From: an uncultured Prevotellaceae bacterium
Lineage (GTDB): Bacteria; Bacteroidota; Bacteroidia; Bacteroidales; Bacteroidaceae
Reading direction: 5' to 3'
NCBI GenBank assembly: GCA_946415705.1
Contig: CAMKTN010000010.1
Coordinates: 1-64,000 of the forward strand
DNA length: 64,000 bases
The translations under genes and the position numbers were made by a program. Shown piece after piece: positions 30,539-38,422 of the stretch (position 1 is the stretch's first letter; each line of letters starts with the position of its first letter). Under the pieces are notes generated by a model. The model saw nothing but the letters and a program-made list of their open reading frames with translations, did no database searches and was not told the origin of the DNA.

Positions 30539-31528
30539 TTAGTTTTTCACCTTCATCAGCCCCAGCCCGAGGGTGGTGAAGAACAGCTCGCGCACGCGAC
30601 AGATGATGGAGATGAAGAGCCCTGTGCCTCCCGTGAGCCCCAGCTGGGCCGTGGACATGGCAAAGCCGCCCTCACGGCCTCCCAGCTGCATGGGAATGAA
30701 GCCCAATAGGTTGGCGAAGAGCGAGGTGAACGCCAGGATGAGCACGCTATCCACGAAGGTCATCCAGCTCAGTGGTGCCCCGAAGAGCAGGAGCATGAAC
30801 ATGATTTCCAGCGACTGCATCATGCGCCCTGTATATTCCAGCACCAGGGAGGTGTAGAACGAGCGGCGGCTCTGTGTGTGCAGGGCTGCTATCTGGTCGT
30901 CGATGCGGTGGAGCGATTCCTCGTGTTGCGTGGCGAAGCGCTGCGCCCAGCCCTTCAAGCCGGGGATGTGTCCCAGCCAGCGGATGCCCTTCACCACCAG
31001 ACCGTACTTGTAACCCCGCAGGAACAGGTAGATACCCCCGGCGCAGAACAAGGCGCACGCGGCCAGCAGCACGGCCATGCCCGCTGTCAGCGGCTTCAGC
31101 AACAGCCACAGCACGATGGCGGTGACCCAGTAGCAGAAATGCGTGAAGATATGCATCATGGCAAACAGCAGCACCGACGATGTGGCGCGCTGCGTGCCCA
31201 CCAGCGGTGTCAGCTCCATGATCTTATACGGCTCGCCGCCCAGCAGACCGATGGGCGTGGCGCTGTTCAGCGCGAAGGCCGAGACGGTGATCTTCATGAG
31301 CGTCATGAAGCTGAGCGGCATCGCCCCGCTCTCGCGCAGGATGAGCCACCACGTCAGCGTGTTCATCGCATACAGCACCACCCATAGCAACAGGATGGCC
31401 ACCAGCCAGTAGCCGGCGTGGCAAAGGTCGCTCCACAACACCTCCCAGCTGACGTCGAAGGTGACCAGCATCACCACCACGGAGGCCAGGCCTATGAGGA
31501 ACAATATGTTCTTAATCTTTTGACGCAT
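30539..31528 (-). CDS. Lysylphosphatidylglycerol synthase TM region / UPF0104 flippase-like protein
   Basis: Polytopic; NSATPIGLLGGEPYKI; GFIPMQLGGREGGFAM; start MRQKIKN. Confidence 0.8.
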   Translation of the reverse strand: MRQKIKNILFLIGLASVVVMLVTFDVSWEVLWSDLCHAGYWLVAILLLWVVLYAMNTLTWWLILRESGAMPLSFMTLMKITVSAFALNSATPIGLLGGEPYKIMELTPLVGTQRATSSVLLFAMMHIFTHFCYWVTAIVLWLLLKPLTAGMAVLLAACALFCAGGIYLFLRGYKYGLVVKGIRWLGHIPGLKGWAQRFATQHEESLHRIDDQIAALHTQSRRSFYTSLVLEYTGRMMQSLEIMFMLLLFGAPLSWMTFVDSVLILAFTSLFANLLGFIPMQLGGREGGFAMSTAQLGLTGGTGLFISIICRVRELFFTTLGLGLMKVKN

Positions 31529-31544
31529 CTCTGTAAATCTGCTG

Positions 31545-31624
31545 CAAAGGTAAGGAGTTTTTGCGTGCCACGACAAAAAAACTATGAAAAAGTTGGCTGT
31601 GTCGCAAAAACTCCTTACCTTTGC
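31545..31624. promoter_or_regulatory. Divergent promoters in a perfect 22-bp inverted repeat
   Basis: GCAAAGGTAAGGAGTTTTTGCG ... CGCAAAAACTCCTTACCTTTGC; TACCTTTG on each strand, facing the flippase gene (-) and tRNA-Lys (+). Confidence 0.7.
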
Positions 31625-31663
31625 CGCGCAAAAACGGGCGATGTCGCATTTTTTGGTCATTAT

Positions 31664-31736
31664 GATCCGTTAGCTCAGCTGGTAGAGCACAACACTTTTA
31701 ATGTTGGGGTCTTGGGTTCGAGCCCCAAACGGATCA
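31664..31736 (+). tRNA. tRNA-Lys (anticodon TTT)
   Basis: GATCCGT/ACGGATC acceptor; loop CTTTTAA; TTGGGTTCGAGCCCCAA T arm; CCA not encoded. Confidence 0.92.
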
Positions 31737-31806
31737 CCTGCAATTGCCACAGAAATCCTTGGTATTCGTCCGAGTATCAGGGATTTTTTAGTTTTGGGTC
31801 AAACTC

Positions 31807-32763
31807 ATGAGCGCGCGCGCTTTCCATATAGCCATCTTGCTGCTGTTGCTGACAGCTATCGGCAACGCATCACTGCAGGCCCGTTCCCACACGGTGCCCC
31901 CCTCGCCCGGTCTAGTATATTATTGTACGGGCGCGAGCGGTGGCTACTATCATAAGCTGAAGAGCTGTTCCGAGTTGCGCGGCTGCAATGGGGTCGTGAT
32001 GCCCTTGACGCCTACGACGGCCAAGAGCAAAGGCCTGGGGGCCTGCCCCGTGTGCTTGAGTGGTCAGAGTCCCGCAGCTGCACCCGCAGCCACCACAGCA
32101 CCTGCCGCAGCGCTCACTGCCACCGCCTCCGCTGCCTCTTCAGCCACCTCCCCGCAGGCGAGCCGCTATATGGAGAAGGCCGAGCGTGAGCAGGAGAAAG
32201 CCCGTAAGGCACTGGAGAAGGCCGAGCAGAAGCGCCTGAAAGAAGAGAAGAAGCGCGAGGCCGCAGAGATGAAGCTGCGCGCCAAGCAGATGAAGGCGGA
32301 GGCCAAGGCCCGCAAGCAAGCCATTGAAGAAGCGCGTCAGGCAGCCAAGGAAGCCGAGCGCGAAGCCAAGGCCAAGCGCCAGGAGGCAAGGGATAGCCGT
32401 CGCGAGACAGCCAGCCTGAAGCGCGATACCGAGACGCGTATGCGTCAGGAAGCCAGCGACATGCGTGCAGCCGCTGAGGACAAGCGCTTCGAGTCCGAGG
32501 AACTCCGCCGCGAGGCCCGCGAACTGAAGCGCGAAGCCGCCGCCCATAAGAAATCTATCGCCCTAGAAAAGAAACGCCTCGAAGCCGAACAGCGCCGCCA
32601 GGAGAATGCACTCAAGCAACAGGCAGCCCTCCAGAAACAGGAGGCAGAGCGCATGAAGCGCGAGGCGGAGGCCATCCGTCGCGAAGCCAAGGAACAGCGC
32701 CGCGCTGCGAAGGAAGCCGAGAAGGCCGCCAAGGCCATGCGCAAGGAGGCGCGCCGCATGTAA
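31807..32763 (+). CDS. Secreted Cys/His module plus long charged coiled-coil protein
   Basis: Signal peptide; YYCTGASGGYYHKLKSCSEL...AKSKGLGACPVCL; Ala-rich linker; about 180 aa of charged A/E/K/R helix. Confidence 0.7.
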   Translation: MSARAFHIAILLLLLTAIGNASLQARSHTVPPSPGLVYYCTGASGGYYHKLKSCSELRGCNGVVMPLTPTTAKSKGLGACPVCLSGQSPAAAPAATTAPAAALTATASAASSATSPQASRYMEKAEREQEKARKALEKAEQKRLKEEKKREAAEMKLRAKQMKAEAKARKQAIEEARQAAKEAEREAKAKRQEARDSRRETASLKRDTETRMRQEASDMRAAAEDKRFESEELRREARELKREAAAHKKSIALEKKRLEAEQRRQENALKQQAALQKQEAERMKREAEAIRREAKEQRRAAKEAEKAAKAMRKEARRM

Positions 32764-32805
32764 TCACGCCTTTTAGGTATTCCCAAGTGAAAAAAAATGC
32801 CCGAT

Positions 32806-32850
32806 TATTTGCGCGAATCATCAAAAGTGAGTACTTTTGCCGCGCAAATA
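32806..32850 (+). promoter_or_regulatory. Ferredoxin promoter (TACTTTTG 32832-32839) in nested inverted repeats
   Basis: TATTTGCGCG/CGCGCAAATA outer arms; CAAAAGT-GAGT-ACTTTTG inner arms. Confidence 0.6.
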
Positions 32851-32882
32851 GACCGAATTATTCATTTAAACACTCTTAAACT

Positions 32883-33050
32883 ATGGCTTACGTAATTAGT
32901 GAAGACTGCGTTGCTTGCGGCACCTGCATCGACGAATGCCCCGTTGGCGCTATCTCTGAGGGCGACATCTACAGCATCAACCCCGACGAGTGCACCGAGT
33001 GCGGCACCTGCGCTGACGCTTGCCCCTCTGGCGCTATCAGCCTCGGCTAA
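32883..33050 (+). CDS. 2[4Fe-4S] ferredoxin, 55 aa (absent from the supplied ORF track)
   Basis: MAYVISEDCVACGTCIDECPVGAISEGDIYSINPDECTECGTCADACPSGAISLG; two CxxCxxCxxxCP motifs. Confidence 0.95.
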   Translation: MAYVISEDCVACGTCIDECPVGAISEGDIYSINPDECTECGTCADACPSGAISLG

Positions 33051-33073
33051 GCAGCACACAATCCCGTTACAAG

Positions 33074-33103
33074 CCTCTTTCCACGCATGGAAAGAGGTTT
33101 TTT
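33074..33103 (+). terminator. Rho-independent terminator after ferredoxin
   Basis: CCTCTTTCCA CGCA TGGAAAGAGG TTTTTT. Confidence 0.9.
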
Positions 33104-33143
33104 CATGCCCTCATGCAGACATTTTCGCCAAAACGTTTGGCAG

Positions 33144-33183
33144 TTCCGAAAAAACAGCCTACCTTTGCACCCGCATTTCGGAA
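33144..33183 (+). promoter_or_regulatory. tRNA-Met promoter (TACCTTTG 33160-33167) flanked by TTCCGAAA/TTTCGGAA
   Basis: Exact 8-bp inverted arms around the -7 box. Confidence 0.55.
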
Positions 33184-33205
33184 ATCCCCGGATTTCCCTT
33201 GCGAT

Positions 33206-33279
33206 GGCGGGATAGCTCAGCTGGTTAGAGCGCATGATTCATAATCATGAGGTCATCGGTTCAATCCCGATTCCCGCTA
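33206..33279 (+). tRNA. tRNA with CAT anticodon (tRNA-Met or tRNA-Ile2)
   Basis: GGCGGGA/TCCCGCT acceptor, loop TTCATAA, ATCGGTTCAATCCCGAT T arm. Confidence 0.9.
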
Positions 33280-33288
33280 CCCACAACG

Positions 33289-33318
33289 AAGGCCACCCAA
33301 CAAGGTGGCCTTCTTCTA
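33289..33318 (+). terminator. Terminator after tRNA-Met
   Basis: AAGGCCACC CAACAA GGTGGCCTT then T-rich tract. Confidence 0.6.
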
Positions 33319-33329
33319 ATCTTCTTCCT

Positions 33330-33629
33330 ATGAATAAGGTACGCATCACAGCCATTCGCCAGACGGTCTATGAGGACTTGATGGCGCAGTTCGAAAACCC
33401 CATCGAGCACACCTGCGACGTCAGCGTAGGGCAGCAATGGATTTCCGTCGATGGGCAGCGTCCCGAAGGCATGTGCCCGTCAGCATGGGAATCCATGAGG
33501 CCCTTTGTGGAGTCGCTGGCCCGGGGCGAAGGCAACTTCTTCGACGGATGGATGCAGAACCCCATGAGCGCCATGATCAGCTGCAACGACGGTTTCCGCC
33601 CTTTCAGCTTCTACATGGAAACGGTCTGA
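33330..33629 (+). CDS. TIGR04076-like small protein
   Basis: 99 aa KVRITAIRQTVYEDLMAQF...CDVSVGQQWIS...MCPSAWESMRPFVESLARGE...CNDGFRPFSFYME. Confidence 0.65.
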   Translation: MNKVRITAIRQTVYEDLMAQFENPIEHTCDVSVGQQWISVDGQRPEGMCPSAWESMRPFVESLARGEGNFFDGWMQNPMSAMISCNDGFRPFSFYMETV

Positions 33630-33650
33630 GCTACGCGCAGCACTCCATGC

Positions 33651-35285
33651 CTACGCCTTGAAGACCTCCTCGCCATCGACGATGGTGGCGACGACGTTGG
33701 CCTGGGCGACCTTCTCGATGTCGTCGTGCAGGAAGTCGCAGTCGAACACCGTCATGTTGGCAATCTTATCGACCTCAATAGAACCCAGACGGTGCTCCTG
33801 ATGGAACTGACGGGCTACATTGATGGTCATAGCGCGCAGCGACTGCTCGCGGGTGATGGCCTCCTTGAGATTGCGCGCCTTGACGCCATCAATTCCCATG
33901 AACCCTGCTGGAACATTACGCTTCTCTGCCGTATAAATGCTGAACTTGATGTCCATCATCGGCGACACGGGATAGTCGGAGTGGAACACCACGTTGGCTC
34001 CGGCATCATAGAATGACTTGATGGGATAAGCCTGATCTGCCAACTCCTGACCCACATACGATATTTCCTGCTCATAAACGCCTGGAACAGCTGGTGACCA
34101 CAGGGGTGGAACGGCTGCTACCGAACCGGTTTCTGCCATGCGACGGACATCTTCGTCGGTCACGAAGTGCAGGTGTGCCAGCACGTTGCGCTGATCCAGA
34201 TTGCCCGTAATCTTCTCGGCGTCCTCGATGCAGCCTAACATATAGTGCGTAGCACCGCCACCCTCGGAATGGACGTGTACGGACATGCCCTCCTTGTCGG
34301 CCTCTGCAATCAGCTCCACCATCTTGTCGTGGTCGTTGTAGCGCTCTGCACCGTGATAGCCAGGCTGATCCAGATAATCCTGATTCTGCCAACCCGTATG
34401 GGCCTCGGTCACACCGTCCAGGAAAGCCTTGGCACCGATGATATGGAAATACTCACCACTCATCTCCGCACGCTGGGCAGCGATGCGGGCAATCTCTGTC
34501 TTTGCGTCGGCATTATCAGTCACATACATCCATGCGTATGTGCGCAACTTCAGCTTGCCTTCCTGCTGCAGTTCAGAGTATGCCTGGGGAGCTGCGCGAT
34601 GTATAACTTCCGCACCAGCGTCACCAACGGCCGTATAACCTCTGCTGAACGCAAATTCCTGCCATGAGAGCAGATAATCCTTGATGTCTCTCACCGTAGT
34701 AGGCAACTTCGGTACTATTTCGAACAAAGGCCCTTCGCAGATATAGCCGTCGGGTTCACCATTCTTATCTACGTGTACCAGGTCATAACCCCATTTCTTG
34801 GCATACTCCGCATCAACTCCTGCCCATTCCAGCGCCTTTGTGTTCATCAACATGGAATGTCCGCCGCCAGTTTGCATGAAGAGCGGCTTGTCGGAACAGA
34901 TCTCGTCAAGATATGACTTATCGACGTATTCGTCATTCTCCACCCAGCCGGCAGCCACGTAGAAGTCACGCTGTGGATTCTTCGTAATAAACTCCTTGAT
35001 GATCTCGCGATATTTGGGATAGTTTGTCAAGCCCGCCTGCATCAAATTCGCCTGTCCGATAGCACGTTCTCCGGCAAAGCTGCCGTGGCAGTGGGACTCC
35101 ATAAAGCCCGGGTAGATGAAGTTCTCGCCATAGTCCAGCACCTTCGCGTCGGCGCCGGCGAGCTTCTTCGCCTCCTCTGCGCTGCCGATATAGGCAAATA
35201 CGCCGTTCTTGACCAATGCAGCCTTGGCAAAGGGCCGCTTTTCGTCCATCGTAATGATGTTGCCGAGAATAATTGTAGCTTTCAT
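33651..35285 (-). CDS. Metal-dependent amidohydrolase, YtcJ-like
   Basis: IYPGFMESHCHGSF; LDGVTEAHTGWQNQDYL; VHSEGGGATHYML; VVFHSDYPVSPM. Confidence 0.88.
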   Translation of the reverse strand: MKATIILGNIITMDEKRPFAKAALVKNGVFAYIGSAEEAKKLAGADAKVLDYGENFIYPGFMESHCHGSFAGERAIGQANLMQAGLTNYPKYREIIKEFITKNPQRDFYVAAGWVENDEYVDKSYLDEICSDKPLFMQTGGGHSMLMNTKALEWAGVDAEYAKKWGYDLVHVDKNGEPDGYICEGPLFEIVPKLPTTVRDIKDYLLSWQEFAFSRGYTAVGDAGAEVIHRAAPQAYSELQQEGKLKLRTYAWMYVTDNADAKTEIARIAAQRAEMSGEYFHIIGAKAFLDGVTEAHTGWQNQDYLDQPGYHGAERYNDHDKMVELIAEADKEGMSVHVHSEGGGATHYMLGCIEDAEKITGNLDQRNVLAHLHFVTDEDVRRMAETGSVAAVPPLWSPAVPGVYEQEISYVGQELADQAYPIKSFYDAGANVVFHSDYPVSPMMDIKFSIYTAEKRNVPAGFMGIDGVKARNLKEAITREQSLRAMTINVARQFHQEHRLGSIEVDKIANMTVFDCDFLHDDIEKVAQANVVATIVDGEEVFKA

Positions 35286-35421
35286 CCTTTCTTTGGTTTT
35301 TGTAAGTTAGTTGATCCACGTTTGCGCTGCAAAGATAGCACAGCCCTTTCACATGAGCAAATCTTTTTCACATTATTTGTGCAAAAGCCCTTTATCACCT
35401 CACCACCACCATCATCCCATC

Positions 35422-35452
35422 GCCCTCCCGACACCCGTTGAGAGGGCTTTTT
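35422..35452 (+). terminator. Terminator-like hairpin
   Basis: GCCCTC...GAGGGC followed by TTTTT. Confidence 0.5.
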
Positions 35453-35632
35453 GTGCCTCGTTTTGAAAAATGCAGAGATTTTTTCCTTTTTCTTTATGAA
35501 ATAAAGGATGAAGGATCGATGTAGGTTCCATGTAGGTTTGTTTTGAGATAGTTTCTTGCTTATCAGCTATTTAGCCCATAAATGATGAAGGTATCCCAAA
35601 CATCATGCTGCACGACCTTTTATCGTTGTGCT

Positions 35633-35827
35633 GAGTTCCACTAATGGAACTCGACGGAAGGCATAGGTCTTATGGCTGGAAGACCTAGCTCTTCTTGGTG
35701 GACCACCATGGTGATCCACCTCACGCTCCCTGCTCTTCCGCCATACGCCTACGGCTGGGAGGGTGCAGACACTACTACTTCCTCGCCTTACCCTCTATAG
35801 TGTCTGCGCGCGGTCACTATAGAGGGT
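35633..35827. other. Hairpin-dense intergenic region with two mutually exclusive stems
   Basis: Five dyads: 35633-35652, 35664-35687, 35697-35720, 35765-35774/35798-35807, 35790-35802/35815-35827. Confidence 0.75.
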
Positions 35828-35848
35828 TGGACAGGGCTCTATACTTTG

Positions 35849-38380
35849 TTACTTAACCACCACCGTCTTTCCGTCGCGGATATAGATGCCACGTTTTAAT
35901 TGATGATTGAGGGATGATGATTGAAGAATCTGGCGGCCGGAGAGGTCGTAGCATTTATTATTTGACGATTTGCGATTTTCGATGGAGGGGGCAGAGATGC
36001 CTGTCCCGTGCCACGGCACGACGAAGGTGTAAGTCTCGCCAGCAGCAGTGTCAAACGTGTGCTCTCCGTCGCTCGTTATGAGGCGGCAAGGTTGTCCTGC
36101 CAGCGAGTGTATCGTGGCCTGCATCTGCTCACTGTCCCATTCCACGTCAACCTCGAAGCCTCCTTCGGCGCGCATCCCCTGCACACGTCCTCCCGATTTC
36201 CAGGCCTCGGGCAAGGCCGGTAGCAGCCGCAGCGCCTGCCCGTGGCTCTGCACCAGCATCTCTGCAATGCCCGCCGTCATGCCGAAGTTGCCGTCGATCT
36301 GAAAAGGAGGATGCGCCGAGAGCAGGTTATAATAGACGCCTGAGTAGGCGGGGCTCGTGCTGACGTTGTACGAACGGGCGTGCTTCAGCGCCGTCGTCAA
36401 CACGTCATACGCTCTTTCGCTGTCGCCCATCCGTGCCCACAGACATAGCTTCCACGCCATCGACCAGCCTGTGCTCCGGTCACCGCGCAGGAGCAGGCTA
36501 TTGCGGACGGCTTCCAGTAGCGCAGCGTCGCCCTCCAGCATATCAAAGGGATAGAGGCACATCAGATGCGACACGTGGCGGTGCTTCTGCTCCGTAGCCG
36601 AATGATAGGGAAAATGCTTCCACTCGCGCAGGAGCATGCTACCGCTGCTTACGCCATCCGCTACCGTGCCGTAGCGTCCATCGTACTCCTCGGTATGCAC
36701 CCCCTTGTCTAATTCATGGAATTTACTACGTATCTCCTGCAGCCTCGTCGTCGTCAGTCCTGCGGATCCATATCCAACGATATCGACAGCCTTGAGCGTG
36801 CAGTCGAACAGGTTCCAAACGCATTGCTGGGTATGTGCCGTGCCGTCGTCCAATGGCCCTTGTTCGGGACTCCATTCCTGCGGGCATACCCACATGTCGT
36901 CCTGCGGGTCACGGATGAGCCGCTGCATCCAGAAGTCCACGCAGCTGAGCATCACGGGCAGTGCCTTCTCGCGCAGATAGTCCTTGTCCTGTGTATAGAG
37001 GTAATGCTGCCATAGGTGCCAGCTTAGCCATGCCGGCGCAGCGCAATAGTTCTGCCTTGCTTGCCATTCGGCTGTGTACCCCAGCGGATTATTGGAACAT
37101 GCACAGAGCCATCCCTCTGTGATGCCCGTCATCTTCTTGGCAAAAGCTTTCCAGTAGGACTGTTGCATGGCTCCTGTGTAGATCCAGTCAATCAGCGGCA
37201 TAGCCATCTCGGAGAGGTTCGTCGGTTCAGCAGGCCAGTAGTTCATCTCTACATTGATGTTCGTATGTAGGCTGCCGTGCCATGGAGGAGTGTTCGTGTT
37301 ACACCACATACCTTGAAGGTTGGCCGGCACGGCACCATCGCGCGACGAAGCGATGAGCAGATACCGGCCGTAGGCGAAGAGCAGCTGCGCCATAGCCTTC
37401 CGCTCACTCTCCGAGGCGGTTTCACCCTTCGCAACCAGCGCATCCGTCGGCATCGCGGCTTCTGCACCCTCCAGCGACAATGTCATCCGACTGAACAAGC
37501 GGCTGTAGTCTTCTTCGTGTTCCTGGCGCAACTGTTCCCAGCTTTTGGCCGAGGCCGACGAGAGCTGCTGCAAGGCTTTGTCCTTGGGCAGGGGATTATT
37601 GCTCACATAGCCCGATACCGTGTGGTCGTAGTTCGTCGCCACGGTGAGTACTATGGTAATCTCGCGGGCATGAGAGACGACGATTCCATCGGCTTCTGAC
37701 TCCACGGTAGCGCCATCATCGGTTGTAACCTTCATGGTCGTGGCGGCTCTCACGGTCTGCAGCGTAGTCGTCATCGTGGCTACTTGGTTATTGTAGCTCG
37801 TGGCATCCGTGTGCGTTCCCTCAATCCATATTCGCTGGTTCAGGCACGCCTCTGTCGCCGTCATGCGCACGACCAGACACTGCGCTGGCCAGCTACACAG
37901 ATACTCCCTGCGGTAATCTGTCTCGTCAGCCGTCCACGCCGCCTCAGCCACCGCATTCGTCAAGTCCAATGAGAAATGGTAGTTGGTGACATTCGTCTTA
38001 GGCTCTAGGTCGTTGAGATGGAGATACCCTAAGTTCTGGTAATAGCCAAAAACCTTGCTGCTGCCCGTCCACAGCGTCTTCTCGTTGAGCTGCACCGTTT
38101 CCTCATTCACACCGCCTGCCAGCATCGCCCCGATGTGTCCGTTGCCTAATGGCAGATAATAGTCCATCCACGCGTTGCTCACACCATGGCTCTCGGCTGG
38201 CTGGAGATACCACAATGTCAAGTCATTCGACGGTACATAACTCGCATTTCCAGTCACACTATCGGCCTTGGCTTGTGAGACCAATAGTGCCAGGGCACAA
38301 AGCAGCAGACCACATCTGATCTTCAAGGATTTGTGAAGGAAGGAATCATAATCAAAAAACAAAAGACATACCATTTGCAT
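35849..38380 (-). CDS. Glycoside hydrolase family 95-like enzyme with type IX secretion C-terminal domain
   Basis: LPLGNGHIGAMLAGG; HTNINVEMNYWPAEPTNL; PQEWSPEQGP; QIDGNFGMTAGIAEML; C-term CYDLSGRQI...RGIYIRDGKTVVVK. Confidence 0.9.
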   Translation of the reverse strand: MQMVCLLFFDYDSFLHKSLKIRCGLLLCALALLVSQAKADSVTGNASYVPSNDLTLWYLQPAESHGVSNAWMDYYLPLGNGHIGAMLAGGVNEETVQLNEKTLWTGSSKVFGYYQNLGYLHLNDLEPKTNVTNYHFSLDLTNAVAEAAWTADETDYRREYLCSWPAQCLVVRMTATEACLNQRIWIEGTHTDATSYNNQVATMTTTLQTVRAATTMKVTTDDGATVESEADGIVVSHAREITIVLTVATNYDHTVSGYVSNNPLPKDKALQQLSSASAKSWEQLRQEHEEDYSRLFSRMTLSLEGAEAAMPTDALVAKGETASESERKAMAQLLFAYGRYLLIASSRDGAVPANLQGMWCNTNTPPWHGSLHTNINVEMNYWPAEPTNLSEMAMPLIDWIYTGAMQQSYWKAFAKKMTGITEGWLCACSNNPLGYTAEWQARQNYCAAPAWLSWHLWQHYLYTQDKDYLREKALPVMLSCVDFWMQRLIRDPQDDMWVCPQEWSPEQGPLDDGTAHTQQCVWNLFDCTLKAVDIVGYGSAGLTTTRLQEIRSKFHELDKGVHTEEYDGRYGTVADGVSSGSMLLREWKHFPYHSATEQKHRHVSHLMCLYPFDMLEGDAALLEAVRNSLLLRGDRSTGWSMAWKLCLWARMGDSERAYDVLTTALKHARSYNVSTSPAYSGVYYNLLSAHPPFQIDGNFGMTAGIAEMLVQSHGQALRLLPALPEAWKSGGRVQGMRAEGGFEVDVEWDSEQMQATIHSLAGQPCRLITSDGEHTFDTAAGETYTFVVPWHGTGISAPSIENRKSSNNKCYDLSGRQILQSSSLNHQLKRGIYIRDGKTVVVK

Positions 38381-38422
38381 AGACTTTGAAACGAGAAAAA
38401 TGCTTTGTGCAAAAGCCCAATA

